Notes: generated from the letters alone by a model not told the origin. Counted from the first letter of the stretch, positions 8,495-19,382 are shown. The stretch: DNA of 64,000 nt from PALSA-612 sp963711315 (GCA_963711315.1 CAVQDQ010000003.1:620001-684000); one strand, 5' to 3'. A program made the numbers and translations.

Positions 8495-8563
8495 AGGGCC
8501 ATTCGCTTCCTGCCGATGCCCATCGCGTTGGGGAACTGCCACTCCGCGGGAAGGGAGCACGAG

Positions 8564-8944
8564 ATGGAACTGTCCGACCTCGATCCAGGGTCGCTGTCCA
8601 ATGACGACCTCGACCGTCTGATCGGAGCGCTCGGCGAGAGGGAGAAGTCGATCTCGCGGGAGAGACGGTTCTTGCACCGGTACCTGGACCTGCTCGGCGT
8701 CGACCGTATGACTCAGACGACGGGCGTTCCCCTGAACGGCTGGGCCGGAGCGTTGGCCGCACGGGAGAACGAGGTGTCGTACGAGCGCAGCCTTGTCCAG
8801 GGACGACTCGACATCCTTCGGGCCGTACGCGATGAGCGCAAGCAAGGGAACTCGCGCGCTTCGCTCGGTGCCGAGGCCCTGGTCAGGGCGCTGTCCCGCC
8901 CTGGCCGTCGGCCGAAGCCAAAGCCGTCGCTCGCCGGCGCATAG
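8564..8944 (+). CDS. rsiG: RsiG-like c-di-GMP-binding anti-sigma factor
   Basis: Start ATG 8564, preceded by AAGGGAG; 126 residues, two helical segments. Residues 66-81 (ENEVSYERSLVQGRLD) fit exactly the c-di-GMP signature E(X)3S(X)2R(X)3Q(X)3D known from RsiG. An upstream copy (EREKSISRERRFLHRY) keeps E, S and R but has lost Q and D. Streptomyces RsiG, with two such motifs, holds sigma WhiG when bound to c-di-GMP; ancestral actinobacterial versions with one motif act as homodimers. No whiG is in this window, so the partner sigma must be elsewhere. The family call rests on the motif and size. Confidence 0.75.
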   Translation: MELSDLDPGSLSNDDLDRLIGALGEREKSISRERRFLHRYLDLLGVDRMTQTTGVPLNGWAGALAARENEVSYERSLVQGRLDILRAVRDERKQGNSRASLGAEALVRALSRPGRRPKPKPSLAGA

Positions 8945-8954
8945 ACTGGCCAGC

Positions 8955-9380
8955 GTGGGTGTGCTGCCCACCGACCTTCGTGAGCTGATCGAGTCGGGGC
9001 CACTTGCCCATCTCGTGACGCTGAACGCCGACGGGGGCCCACAGGTGACCGTCGTCTGGGTCGGGATCGACGGCGACGAGATCGTCTCGGCCCATCTGTT
9101 CCGGCACCGCAAGGTTCGCAACATCCTTCGCGATCCACGCGTGGCCATATCGCTCGAAGCGCCGGGAATGAACGAGATCGGGATGCAGGACTACGCCGTG
9201 CTTTACGGGCAGGCGCGGATCACCGAGGGCGGCGCGCCGGAGCTCCTGCAGCGCCTGGCGTACACGTACGTCGGGCCAGGGGTGAAGTTCCCGCCCATGT
9301 CCGATCCGCCGCCGGGGTTCATCACGAGGATCCGCGTCGAGCGCATCGCGGGACAGGGTCCCTGGGTCGACGAGCCCTGA
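8955..9380 (+). CDS. PPOX/FMN-binding split-barrel protein (probable F420- or FMN-dependent)
   Basis: Cytosolic protein of 141 residues starting at GTG 8955 (GTG 8961 possible). Pyridoxamine-phosphate-oxidase-like split barrel: LIESGPLAHLVTLNADGGPQ, VTVVWVGIDGDEIVSAH, HRKVRNILRDPRVAISLE, YAVLYGQARITEGG. Actinobacterial members commonly bind F420 or FMN and reduce small metabolites. Which cofactor is used cannot be told here. It ends 20 bp before a strong bidirectional terminator. Confidence 0.8.
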   Translation: MGVLPTDLRELIESGPLAHLVTLNADGGPQVTVVWVGIDGDEIVSAHLFRHRKVRNILRDPRVAISLEAPGMNEIGMQDYAVLYGQARITEGGAPELLQRLAYTYVGPGVKFPPMSDPPPGFITRIRVERIAGQGPWVDEP

Positions 9381-9399
9381 TCGCCCCAATCGAACGGCC

Positions 9400-9437
9400 C
9401 CCGGGGCTCGAGCCCAGCTGCGGGCTCGAGCCCCGGG
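9400..9437. terminator. Bidirectional terminator
   Basis: Perfect 16-bp inverted repeat CCCGGGGCTCGAGCCC / GGGCTCGAGCCCCGGG with a 6-base loop, between the convergent PPOX gene and phosphodiesterase gene. Confidence 0.9.
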
Positions 9438-9444
9438 ATCAGCC

Positions 9445-11979
9445 TCACGAAGCAGCGAGCGCAGCCGCTTCAGCAAGCAGTTCCTTCCCCTGGCGGATCA
9501 GCTGCTCCTGGTGCCCGTTGCTCGCACCGGTGAGCACATCGCGCATGTCCGAGACGAGCGCATCACGATTCGACGTCAGCGCCTTGATCGCATTCTCATT
9601 GGCGAGGTACGTCGAGTCGTCCGCCTTGATCCCCTTCGTCGAGGCGACGATCAGCGAGTGCGCGAAGTCACCGTAGGGCGCGTCCAGCTGCTTGAAGACC
9701 GCACCCAGCTCCTTGAACGACGCGCCGTTGCCGCCCTTGGCCGCTGACGGCGTGAGCCACTCCGTGACGACGCGGCCGTCGGACACGTAGTCCGTCTCGA
9801 GCCCGAGCAGCGACATGATCGTGGGGACGATGTCCGTGTGGTCACTCCACGTCTCATCGGAGAGTCCCCCGTTGCGGACACCCGGGCCGACCATGCCGAG
9901 CCAGGTCCGTCCGATGTCATCCGAGTAGTCGCCGTGGATCCACGCGAACGAGTCGTTCAGGCACCCCTGCATCGGCGACGGGCAGGGGCTGAACGTCTGG
10001 AAGTAGTAGTCCGGCTGCGCGAACATCGTGAACGACGGCGTCCGCTGCGGATCGGCGTTGATCATGTGCAACGCCTTCAGTGTCGGAGCGTCCACGAGGT
10101 ACTTCGCCACCGGTGTCAGCTTCGTGTCGTCGATGTACGGGTCGAAGCCAGCAAGGTCTGCCGCCTTCTTCTCGAACGCACGCAGCGTCGGATTGACGAC
10201 GATGTTGCCGTTGGCGTCCACTGCCTGCGGCTGGCCACCCACCTGCGGTAGCCCGTCGATGTAGAAGCTCGGAGCCGAGTCGAACGAGATGTCGAACGCC
10301 GTGCCGTTCAGCGTGGGGCCGAACAAGCCCGGCCACTTCAGGTTGTAGCCCATCTCGCCTACGAACGGCCCGTTCTTCGCAGCCGGGCGGCCACGTCGAG
10401 GGTCCCGTCCACGGCGTCACCCCGGCGTTCGAGACGTCGAAGATGCCGTGCTTGGGATTGCCGCTGGCGGGCACCCCTCCGGTGTTGTAGACGCAGAAGT
10501 TGGGATCGACACCGTTGCAGCCCTGTGCCTGCTCGCCCGCGAAGTGGTCGTTCTCGTCGGCGGTAACGACGAACAGCGTGTTGCTCTTGTCGATGCCGTC
10601 CTGGGCGAGGCGGTCGAAGAACTTCGCGAACGCGTCGTCGTAGCTCGCCAATGCATCGACGTACGCCTTCTCACCGGGGCCGTACGCGCCGCCGCCGGCG
10701 TGGTTGTCGTGCACATCCGAGATGTAGGCGTACGTGATCGGGATCCCCGCCTCCTGCATCTGGGCGACGTAGCCGAGCGAAGTAGCCGCCGACATGCCGT
10801 CGAAGCCGGGGAAGCCTTTCTGTACCGAACCCGTCCGCGATGTCCGAGGTGCCGTAGACGTCCTTGACGGCGGCCGATCCCTTCGTGATCGCCGGGTTCA
10901 CGTACTTCGCACCGAACAGCGCCTGGAAGCCGTTGTAGCCGCCCGGCTCGTCCGGGAGCGGGTCTGTCTTCGCGTTCGGCTGGCCCCACGTGTTCATGCA
11001 CACGCTCGACGAGTCTTTCGAGCAGTGGACGGCGATGCCCACGTAGTCGGTCTGGGCCGCTGCCCGCGCCGCGGAGCCGAACGGCGCGAGCTGGGACGCC
11101 TTCCCCTCGTTCCACTCCGGAGTGCCCTTGCCGAAGATCGTCGTCATGTCGCCGGTCGGGTCGACCGCCGCTACAGGCGCCCCGAACGCATGAGCCTGCG
11201 TCAGAGGATTCTGCAGCGTGAGGCCTTCCCCTCCGGGGCCGGCGGTGCCGACCTGTCTCGATGGGGCCGACGAACTCATTGTCGATCTGAACCGTCAGTC
11301 CTGGCCTGAACGGCGCGACGCTCGCCACCTTGATGTTCAACGCTCCGGATGGCGCGTCGAGTGCAAGTGACGTTTGAGGCGTGATGATGGAGTTGTTGTT
11401 CTCGAGGACCGTGTTGGCAAAAGAGACCTGACCGACGTCACATCCCGCGCGCGTGAACGTCACCCAGGGCGCCGGCGTCGTCTTCGGGGTGCCGGAGTCG
11501 CCGTTGACCATGTTCGGAAGATCGTCGATGCCGCCCACGACCGGCGCGGTCCAGTACTTGAACGCCGATGTGAAGGACGCCTTCCCCGTCAGCGGGTTGT
11601 AGTAGTCGTAGCTGTTTGTGACCGTCGCTCCCATGCGATCCGGGTAGAGGCCGGTCAGTGCGGTGAGGATGCCCGCGGCAGTGTGCGAGATGAGCACGGT
11701 GTGGTGCTTGTTGGAAACGGTGCCCTGGCCCTTCAGGAAGTCGAGCAGGTGCGGCATCTGCTCGAGATCCGACTTCACGTTCGGGTTGTCTCTCGTGAGG
11801 TGGGTGTTGTCGAAGTCAATGAAGATGACATGCTCGATGGCGCCGTCCTGCGACTTCAGCTGGCAGCCGTTCGCGGCACTGGCTGCGGGCGTGCTGCCCG
11901 ACGCACCTGCGCCTGCAACGGCTACGGCCAGGCAGACAGCGACGAGACCAAGCGAAGCTGCCACACGACGTGCGGTCAT
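9445..11979 (-). CDS. Secreted alkaline-phosphatase-superfamily phosphodiesterase, frameshifted
   Basis: About 840 residues when three frame breaks (near 11275, 10800 and 10390) are repaired. Signal peptide at residues 1-30 (LGLVAVCLAVAVAGAGA). Alkaline-phosphatase-fold landmarks follow in order: FIDFDNTHLTRD, the Thr-rich nucleophile region HTVLISHTAAGILTALTGLY, metal ligands in YISDVHDNHAGGG and VVTADENDHFAGE, and the late His of WSDHTDIVPTIMSLLGL. Members hydrolyse phosphodiesters or nucleotide pyrophosphates outside the cell; the substrate is not identifiable. Conserved motifs persist on both sides of every break, which favours sequencing error over decay. Its start is divergent from the secreted protein at 12171. 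Confidence 0.75.
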
Positions 11980-12170
11980 GCTCCCTCCTTGTGTCGAAAA
12001 CGTCAGCTCAGACGCTAGGTGCCCACTTCTCGGACATGGGAAACGGTCACGTCGCCATCGTGTGAAGATCTCGATAGCCGGCCCGGCAGAGACTCGCCGC
12101 CGCGCCCATGCGCTGAGGGAGCAAGGCCTTACCTGGTCTTTGCAGGCAGTCAGCTACAACTGCACGACCC

Positions 12171-14351
12171 GTGGGCCGTACGAGAATCTCCCTGGCCATT
12201 TGTGCCGTTGCCGCCCTGGCGCTCGCGGGATCCGCGAACGTCAGCTCCGGCGCGGCCGTGCAACGCGTAACGACTCCCGTCGTCCCGTCGCTCGAGCCCC
12301 AGGCCACTGAAGCTCTTTGGCGGACACTCGTGCGGCGGCCGCGCCACCAGCGCGCCCAGGCAGAGTGCCGGCCGCTGCGAGGCGTGTTCTACGCGGCAAC
12401 GGACTGGCTCCGGCTGGCGACGAAGCTCGCGGCAACCGCCTCGCCGTGCGCGCAGTACTACGTCTCCATCCCGCCCATCGTCGGCAACAAGACGAACCTC
12501 CGCCCGGGCGAGGCCGCGCGGATCCGTGCGCTCGGCCAGAACTTCCACGCGCTCGCCGAGTTCCACTGGACGACCTGGAGCAGATGGGTCACCGACAACG
12601 CCACGACCTGGTACGCGGCGGGGGTCGAGATGCGGCGGCGGATGGCGCAGGCCGGCTTCGACCTGGCCGCCGGCGACACCTGGGCCGTGAACGAGTTCCC
12701 GTCGACGGTACGCAGCGGCTCCGGCACCGCTCGGGAGAACGCGCGCGAGCTCGTGCGTGGGCTCTACGAGGGCGACACCGGTCAGCGTCCCACGCGGGGA
12801 GTCGTCTTCATCGCCGGCCTCGGCCAGGGCACGACGAACGTCAGCGTCTACCAGACGAACCTTCAGAACTGGCTGGCCGACCTTGCCTTCTGGACCGACA
12901 TGAGCGCATACGTCAGCGACTGGTCGCAGGAGGTGTACGGCGACTTCCGCCGGTACGCCGTGCCGGGTGCTCCGATCACGCTCCGGCGTGACTACCTCAA
13001 CGAGTACCTCGAGCACGCGCTCGTCCTCGCTCGCTCCGGGCCGCCCACGATCGAGCTTGCCCGCGGCTTCCTGCAGACCGCGTTCAGCCCGGTCGCCAAC
13101 GCGGCGTGGCAGTTCGAGTCCGGGTACGGCTGGACGCTGGTCCCGTTCGACCAGATGCAGGCGTTCGTGTCGGCGCAGGTCTATGCACTACGCTCGGCAA
13201 GCATTGCGCTTGGCCTGGCGCAGGATCACTGGGGCTTCGCGTGGCAGCCGCGGAACGGAAGCGGCCTGTCCACGGGCGACTTCAACTCGCAGACGAGCAA
13301 TATCCTCGACCGCCTGGGCGCCGCGATTCGAGACTCCGGCCAGGTCGATCCGAACGATCCGGGGAGCGGCGCCTGCGGCCCGCCAGGCCAGAACGTCTTC
13401 TGCGTGGGCGACTTCACGGGAGCGCTCTTCAACGAGTCATGGAAGGCGCTCCGCGCGTGGTTCGGGCCCGTTCTCACCTTCGCGACGCCGCCGCAGACGC
13501 TCGTCGCCGGCCAGCCGTCGGCGCCGATCACCCTCGGGCTGCTGACGAGCACGGGCGCTCCGCAGGCCACGACGACGCCGATCGCCGCCCTGCTGACCTC
13601 GGGCTCGCAGCAGGGGCAGTTCTCGCTCAGCCCCAGCGGGCCGTGGGCGAGCGCGATCAACGTCACGATCCCCGCAGGCGGCACGGCCACTCCGCCGTTC
13701 TACTACCTCGACACGCGCGCCGCACGGCCGCAGATTCGCGCGACAGGAACCGGCGTCACGACGGCCACGCAGATCGAGACCGTCGGGCCCGGGGCCGCTC
13801 TCGAAGTTGACCCTCGATCCGGGCTCGGCGGTCATCGGCCCGCGCGGATCGCGACGGTTCGAGGTAACCGCCGAAGATGCCTTCGGAAACCCGCTCACGG
13901 CTCGAGCGACCTGGAGCATCAGGCCGACAGGCCTCGCAGTCGTGCAGCCGAAGGCAGGCACGTCGACGACCGTTCGGGGCGAAGGACGTGGAGGCAATGG
14001 CCTTGTTGTCGCACGAGTCAGGTGCCGATCTCTGCGAGCGCGAGCCTCAGGGTGAACCCCGGCCCCATTCGCGTGTCGTCGATCCGCTATTCGGCGCGGC
14101 GCACCGTCCTTCGCGTCACCGCGAGTGTCGCCGAGTTGGGCGGAGGGCCTGCCCACGCGGTGCGCACATCGGTCGTCGTACGGCGGAACGGGCGCACGTA
14201 CTTCTCGGCGAGCAAGCGGACCGACACAACGGGCAAGACGACCTATCTCGTCCCCCGCGCCACGGGCTGCTTCACCACCAAGGTGACCAGCGCCACGGCT
14301 CCCGGCTATCGCTGGAACGGCCGCACGCCCGCCAACCGCTTCTGCACATAA
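12171..14351 (+). CDS. Large secreted protein of unknown function with Ig-like domain, frameshifted
   Basis: Start GTG 12171; signal peptide LAICAVAALALAGSANVSSG. Residues about 60-420 are rich in aromatic and acidic positions (GVFYAATDWLRLATKL, HALAEFHWTTWSRWV, DTWAVNEFPSTVR), resembling a glycosidase-type barrel, but I cannot place it in a family. A bacterial Ig-like segment (LTLDPGSAVIGPRGSRRF, AEDAFGNPLTARATW) begins where the frame breaks near 13800, and a second break near 14010 precedes the C-terminal beta domain (VRTSVVVRRNGRTYFSAS, ending NRFCT). The preceding 191 bp, shared with the divergent phosphodiesterase, hold both promoters. A secreted glycosidase follows. Confidence 0.55.
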   Translation: MGRTRISLAICAVAALALAGSANVSSGAAVQRVTTPVVPSLEPQATEALWRTLVRRPRHQRAQAECRPLRGVFYAATDWLRLATKLAATASPCAQYYVSIPPIVGNKTNLRPGEAARIRALGQNFHALAEFHWTTWSRWVTDNATTWYAAGVEMRRRMAQAGFDLAAGDTWAVNEFPSTVRSGSGTARENARELVRGLYEGDTGQRPTRGVVFIAGLGQGTTNVSVYQTNLQNWLADLAFWTDMSAYVSDWSQEVYGDFRRYAVPGAPITLRRDYLNEYLEHALVLARSGPPTIELARGFLQTAFSPVANAAWQFESGYGWTLVPFDQMQAFVSAQVYALRSASIALGLAQDHWGFAWQPRNGSGLSTGDFNSQTSNILDRLGAAIRDSGQVDPNDPGSGACGPPGQNVFCVGDFTGALFNESWKALRAWFGPVLTFATPPQTLVAGQPSAPITLGLLTSTGAPQATTTPIAALLTSGSQQGQFSLSPSGPWASAINVTIPAGGTATPPFYYLDTRAARPQIRATGTGVTTATQIETVGPGAALEVDPRSGLGGHRPARIATVRGNRRRCLRKPAHGSSDLEHQADRPRSRAAEGRHVDDRSGRRTWRQWPCCRTSQVPISASASLRVNPGPIRVSSIRYSARRTVLRVTASVAELGGGPAHAVRTSVVVRRNGRTYFSASKRTDTTGKTTYLVPRATGCFTTKVTSATAPGYRWNGRTPANRFCT

Positions 14352-14423
14352 ACGGCCCGTCGGGTCTTTGCCCTAGGTCGGAGGGGGGATGACAACTGGC
14401 CTCGGCTGGCCGATCCGTAATGA

Positions 14424-15614
14424 GTGCGGCTCTTCGCAACGCTGGGCCTACTGGCCATCACCATGTCGGCGTCGGCCGGGGCCAGCCCGCGCGCCGTGCC
14501 GCCGATTGCGTACGGCGTCGCGGATGACGCGTCGAAGTACGCGGACGACGGCGGCGCCCGCTTCTATGCCACCCTGCCGGGCGCCGGCTTGACCCAGAAT
14601 CGCTGGACGCTCGCCTGGAACCCCGCCAAGCCGAACGTCATCGAGGAGCTGCCCTTCCTCGCGCGCGCCGCGCCGCTCGCGCAGCGTGCCGGCGTGCGCG
14701 TGACGCTCGCGATCTACTCGAAGGTCGCGTCGAAGCACGATCCCAAGGACTTCTGCGGCTGGGCCGCCAAGGTCGCCCGCACCGTCAAGAAATGGGGCAT
14801 CACGGACTTCATCGTCGGCAACGAGCCCAATACGCGCCTCTTCTGGCTGCCGCAGAAGGACGCAGCTGGCAAAGATGTCGCCGCAGCCGCCTTCGGAGCG
14901 CTGCTCGCCCGCTGCTACGACACGATCAAGGAGGCGAACCCCGGCGCCAAGGTGATCGGCATGGGACTGTCGCCACGCGCCTCCACGCCGAAGTCGACCG
15001 AGCCGCTCATCTTCCTGCGCGACGTCGGCAAGTGGTACCGCGCCAGCGGACGCACGCGCCCGCTGATGGATCAGCTCGCCGTCCACCCGTATCCCAATCC
15101 GAGCAGCCCCACAGACGCGCCGAGCGTCGGTTACCCCTCAGGTGAGCGCTTCGGGATCTCGAACCTCTCGCGCGTGAAGCAGGCGGTATGGGACGCCTTC
15201 CATGGCACCGCCCAGCCAACGACGCTCGAAGGGCTGACGTTCCGCATCGACGAGGTCGGCTGGCAGGTCGACACGAAGGGGCTTCCGGGCTACGTCAATT
15301 CGGAGAACGTGGCCACCGTCGACGAGGCGACGCAGGCAGCGCACGTCGCAGAGATGGTTCAGGAGTACTTCGCGTGCGACTCCACTGTCACCGACGTGCT
15401 GCTCTTCCTGCTCGTCGACGAGCCGTACCGCAACGGCCGCGACGCGAAGGGCAAGCTGCTCGGCGGCGGCTGGCAGAGCGGTCTCGTGACGGTGGACGGG
15501 CAGCAGCGCGAGGCGTACCGCACGATGGGACAGCTCGCTGCCAAGGGCCGCGGCGCCTGCGCGAGCCGCGACATCACCTGGGCGCCGACCAAGGCTCGTT
15601 CGAAGTCGCGATAG
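14424..15614 (+). CDS. Secreted glycoside-hydrolase-like TIM-barrel protein
   Basis: Start GTG 14424; signal peptide MRLFATLGLLAITMSASAGA; 396 residues. Barrel features of clan GH-A: FIVGNEPNTRLFW, with the NEP Glu in the acid/base position, DQLAVHPYPNPS, and RIDEVGWQVDTKG carrying a candidate nucleophile Glu. No carbohydrate-binding module is evident, and the exact GH family is not assignable by eye. It lies 72 bp behind the secreted protein at 12171-14351 in the same direction, so both may serve extracellular polysaccharide use. Confidence 0.65.
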   Translation: MRLFATLGLLAITMSASAGASPRAVPPIAYGVADDASKYADDGGARFYATLPGAGLTQNRWTLAWNPAKPNVIEELPFLARAAPLAQRAGVRVTLAIYSKVASKHDPKDFCGWAAKVARTVKKWGITDFIVGNEPNTRLFWLPQKDAAGKDVAAAAFGALLARCYDTIKEANPGAKVIGMGLSPRASTPKSTEPLIFLRDVGKWYRASGRTRPLMDQLAVHPYPNPSSPTDAPSVGYPSGERFGISNLSRVKQAVWDAFHGTAQPTTLEGLTFRIDEVGWQVDTKGLPGYVNSENVATVDEATQAAHVAEMVQEYFACDSTVTDVLLFLLVDEPYRNGRDAKGKLLGGGWQSGLVTVDGQQREAYRTMGQLAAKGRGACASRDITWAPTKARSKSR

Positions 15615-15654
15615 TGGCCGCCAAGACAAGGGCTTTGCAGGCGGTTGGCTCGGC

Positions 15655-15792
15655 TGACGCCGGCAAAGAGTCGGGTTGTACACCACTAGACATGGGGGAT
15701 TCCAGTCTTCCGGTGTGACGGGCACGGCGGTACCGTCGGCTTGCAACGCACATAGGGGTCGTTGACAGCGGCCCTGCACATGAGGGGAGAAA
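15655..15792 (+). promoter_or_regulatory. Duplicated upstream block, copy 1
   Basis: Similar throughout to 19362-19498: both contain GGCAAAGAGT, then AGACATRGGGGATTCCAG, a GTACC-TCGGC block and a purine-rich RBS before ATGTTTCGCAATAT. In copy 2 the first element is the end of the MalT-like regulator gene, so copy 1 carries a remnant of that gene's 3' end. GGGGATTCC within it resembles a MalT-type box, an inference only. Confidence 0.6.
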
Positions 15793-16392
15793 ATGATGTT
15801 TCGCAATATTCACCGCCTGAGCACGGCGGTGTTTATCGCCATGCTCGGGCTCTTCGTGGTTCTGGGCGGCAGCGCGGTCGCGCGATCGAGCTACACCGCC
15901 AACCGGATTGGTGCGTCCACCTTCGTGTCGAACGGCGATCCCGGGAAGTGGCACACATACGCAGATGCGTATGGGTCGGGTGACTGGAGTTGGGTCGGCG
16001 CGGGCCAGTATGCGAAGTGGACCTTCGACGTCTCTGACCTGCAGACCATCGCCAAGGTCACGGCCCCTGGGATCTCAGGATCCGTGCACCTGAACTTCGC
16101 CGCTCTGTCGACGAGCCCGGCGGGCGGCAGTGGCTACAGCACGGCCATCAAGGTCACGGCCAGCAATGGCGTGCTCGGCGGCTCGGCGACGGTAACCCTC
16201 GCCAACCCGTGGAAGCCTCACATCGCGCCGTTCTCGGCGGGGCTCGGATGGGATTCGCACGCAGCGGTCCCGATCCCGGGCAACTTGTGGGCGACCGCAC
16301 AGACGCTGACGGTGACGGCCACGGTGCTGACACCGGGCAACTTGATCGCCATGAACAAGGATGCGCTCGTAATCGGCTATGCAACGCCGTAG
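15793..16392 (+). CDS. Secreted beta-rich protein with family signal peptide
   Basis: 199 residues. The N-terminus MFRNIHRLSTAVFIAMLGLF (after an extra Met) and the LGGSAVA cleavage region match the signal peptide of the 19499 protein almost position for position, but the mature part is unrelated: Gly/Ser/Thr-rich beta sequence (GSGDWSWVGAGQYAKWTFDV, VTASNGVLGGSATVTLAN). No catalytic motif seen. It may be a structural or cell-surface protein. It ends at a strong terminator and precedes the MalT-like regulator. Confidence 0.65.
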   Translation: MMFRNIHRLSTAVFIAMLGLFVVLGGSAVARSSYTANRIGASTFVSNGDPGKWHTYADAYGSGDWSWVGAGQYAKWTFDVSDLQTIAKVTAPGISGSVHLNFAALSTSPAGGSGYSTAIKVTASNGVLGGSATVTLANPWKPHIAPFSAGLGWDSHAAVPIPGNLWATAQTLTVTATVLTPGNLIAMNKDALVIGYATP

Positions 16393-16412
16393 TGCGATGA
16401 GCGCATGGCTCC

Positions 16413-16440
16413 GCGAGGGCCGGCGCGAGCCGGCCCTCGC
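16413..16440 (+). terminator. Rho-independent-like terminator
   Basis: Perfect 12-bp stem GCGAGGGCCGGC / GCCGGCCCTCGC with loop GCGA, 21 bp after the stop of the secreted protein gene. Confidence 0.85.
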
Positions 16441-16563
16441 TGTTGCTCCGGCTAGGCCCGGTATGCGGCGCGTACGCCAACGTCAGCGAATTCACTGATG
16501 ACTGAGCGGGTATCCACGGATGCCTGAATGCGCAACAAATGGCACGTTTCTCATGACTCCTGA

Positions 16564-19382
16564 ATGGACGACATAGCCGTTGAGCCCCGGATCGACCAGA
16601 CGGAGAGCAACACCAGCCCGTCCGGTGTTTCGGCGCTTACCCAGATAGTCGGGCGCGGAGCCGAGCTGGAGGCAATCGATCGCTTTCTTGCAGATGGAAC
16701 CGCATGCGCTTTCGTCCTCGAGGGCGAGGCCGGCATCGGCAAGTCGACCGTTCTACACGCGGGCGTCGAGATGGCGCGCGAGCGCGGACACCGCGTGCTC
16801 GTCGCGAGACCTGCGGCGGTCGAGTTGCCGCTCTCGTTCGCGGGATTTCACGATCTCCTCCAGGGCGTTCCGCGTCGAGTGCGGCAGATACTTCCGGACT
16901 TGCAGCAGCACGCGCTGGCTGTTGCGCTGGCCGAAGAGGAGGTGGGCTCGTCTGCGATCGAGCCCGGCGTGCTCGGTGTGGCTGTGCTTGCCCTGTTGGG
17001 CGAGCTCGCCAGAGACCGGCCCGTACTGATCGCCATCGACGACCTGCAGTGGCTCGACGAAGAAAGCGGAGCCGTCATCGTCTATGCGCTGCGCCGGCTG
17101 GGCGGAGCGCGGATCCAGCTCCTTGCCTCGTGCCGCAGCGAGCCGGGAGCGCCCCTGCCGTTCGCACTCGAGCGGGCGCTGGTCGAGAACTCATTGGTCC
17201 GGATCGCGCTCGGTCCCCTGAGCGGAGGCGCCATCAGACGCATCGTGCGGCTGCAGCTCGGGGTCAGCCTGTCCCGTGTCCAGCTGCATGCGATTTGCGC
17301 GGCCTCGGGAGGGAACCCGTTCTACTCGCTCGAGCTCGTCCGCTCAGGGCTGGACGTGGACGAGTTGGATTCGATACACCTGCCTCGCAGCCTCCACGAG
17401 CTCGCCGGCGCGCGAGTCGAGAGGTTGCCAGCGGAAACGCGTGACGCCTTGGTGTTCGTGGCAGCTCTCGTCGATCCGACTCGGGAAGTACTGGCCCGGG
17501 CCGGGCTGCGTGATGGACTCCAGCCTGCACTCGATGAAGGCGTGGTGGAGGTGGACGGCGACCGGATCCGCTTCACGCACCCTCTGATCGGAGCCGCGGC
17601 CTGGTTCGCAGCGACCGAGGAACGGCGGCGCGAGATCCACCGGACGCTCGCCGACGCTGTCGAGAATCGTGAGCAACGAGCGCGGCATCTCGCGGCTGCG
17701 GCGGAGTCGCCGAACCCAGAGATCGCGACCGTGCTGGAGCAGGCGGCTGCGAGGGCGCACCTACGTGGCGCCGCGGCCGCGGCCGCCGACTTCCTCGACC
17801 GAGCCCTGGAGCTGACGCCGGTAGACGACACCGTCATGTGGGCTCGGGTGGCCGCCAACGCAGCGGTCGCCCACGCCGAGGCGAGCCACTGGGACAGCGT
17901 CTGGGCGCTGGTCGAGCAGGCTCAGGCGCGGCTGCCTGCGGGGCCGGAACGTGCAGCGATCCTGCTCACGGCGACAGAGATGCGGCCGGGCCTCGACGGG
18001 CTGCTGCAACAGGCGATCGCCGAGGCCGGTGAGACGCCGGTGGGCGTGCAGGCGCGGGTCGGCCTGTCCCAGCAGGCCGGACTGTCAGGTCGCTTGCGCG
18101 ATGCCAACGAGTCGGCGCAGCAGGCGACGAGGATAGCCCGCCTGTTGGGCGACCGGGGCCTGCTGGGCGTGGCACTCGCGCAACTTGGCGCCGTGAAGCT
18201 CCTCGACTCGCAGCTCGACGGCTGGGAGGAGCTGAATGAGGCGCTTGCGATCGAGGATGACCTCGGTAGCCTGCCGGCGAACGTGTTCCAGTCACCGCGG
18301 ACATGGCAGGCGGTCTGGATGACGTTCGGCGACAACCCGCGCCGCGCACGACTGCTCTTCGAAAAGCGGCTGGCGATCGATCTGGAGCGCGGCGACGACA
18401 TGAGCGCGTGCCAGTCGACACCGATCCTCGTCCTCGCCGAGCTGTTCGCCGGCGACTGGGCCGAGGCGCGCAGGGTAGCCCGCGTAACGCTCGACCGAGT
18501 CGAGGTACTCGGGTACGAGTACGCGCGCCCGATCATGCTCGGCACGCTCGCGACGGTCGAGGCGTACGAGGGGAACCTCGAGCGGGCTCGCGACCTTGGG
18601 ACGGAGGCGCTCTCGACTCTCGTGGCGTTCGGCGATCGGTTCATGTCCACATTCACGCTCGCCTCGCTCGTTTTCACCGAGCTCTGCGCAGGCAACGCGT
18701 CCGCGGCGCTGACGCGCGCCGGCGAGATCTCCGAGCGCTTCCCCACCGGGCGAGAGTGCTGGTGGTCCTCCACCAGGGTGACGAGATCGAGGCGCTCGTG
18801 CTCTGCGGTGAGCACGAGCGGGCGCTGGCCCGCGTGGAGGCCTTGCGCACGGCGGGCGCCCAGCTCCCGCTGCCGCGCTTCCTCGCCTGGGCCGAGCGTG
18901 GCGCGGCGCTCGTGCACGCGGCGCGGGGTGACCTGGACGCGGCACAGGCTGCGCTCGAGGCTGCGCTTTCCTACCACGCGCTCTTTCCGAATCCGTTCGA
19001 GCGAGCACGGACGCAATTCGTCTTGGGGCATGTCCTGCGCCGCCAGCAGCGGCGACGCGACGCGCGGGCGGCGCTCGATGGAGCACTTGCGGCGTTCGAG
19101 CGCCTCGGAGCCCGCCACTTCGTGGGCGCCGTCCAGCAGGAGCAGAAGCACGTCGGCGGCCGGCCGCCGGCCGGCGAGCACGAGCTCACCGGGGCCGAGG
19201 ACCGCATCGCGCGGCTCGTGGCCGATGGCCTCTCCAACAAGGAGGTCGCGGCAGAGCTCTTCGTCGCCGTCAGCACGGTCGAAGCCGCCCTTACGCGCGT
19301 CTACCGCAAGCTCGGACTGACTTCTCGCTCGCAGCTCGCCCACGCGCTCGACAAGGGCTACGAGACCGCGGGCAAAGAGTAG
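16564..19382 (+). CDS. LAL (MalT-like) transcriptional regulator: AAA ATPase-TPR-LuxR HTH, one frameshift
   Basis: About 940 residues when the single break near 18765 is repaired. Residues 30-60 carry IVGRGAELEAIDRFL and Walker A EGEAGIGKST; Walker B-like VLIAIDDLQWLDEES lies near residue 160. A long helical TPR-like region follows, and the C-terminal LuxR HTH reads LTGAEDRIARLVADGLSNKE, then VSTVEAALTRVYRKLGLTSR. LAL proteins are inducer- and ATP-dependent activators. The gene is flanked on both sides by small secreted protein genes with nearly the same upstream sequence, which makes these its most obvious candidate targets. Confidence 0.85.

Noticed and set aside
12171..14351. Assignment of the large secreted protein to a glycoside hydrolase family
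   Set aside because: Composition is suggestive, but no catalytic motif could be placed with confidence.
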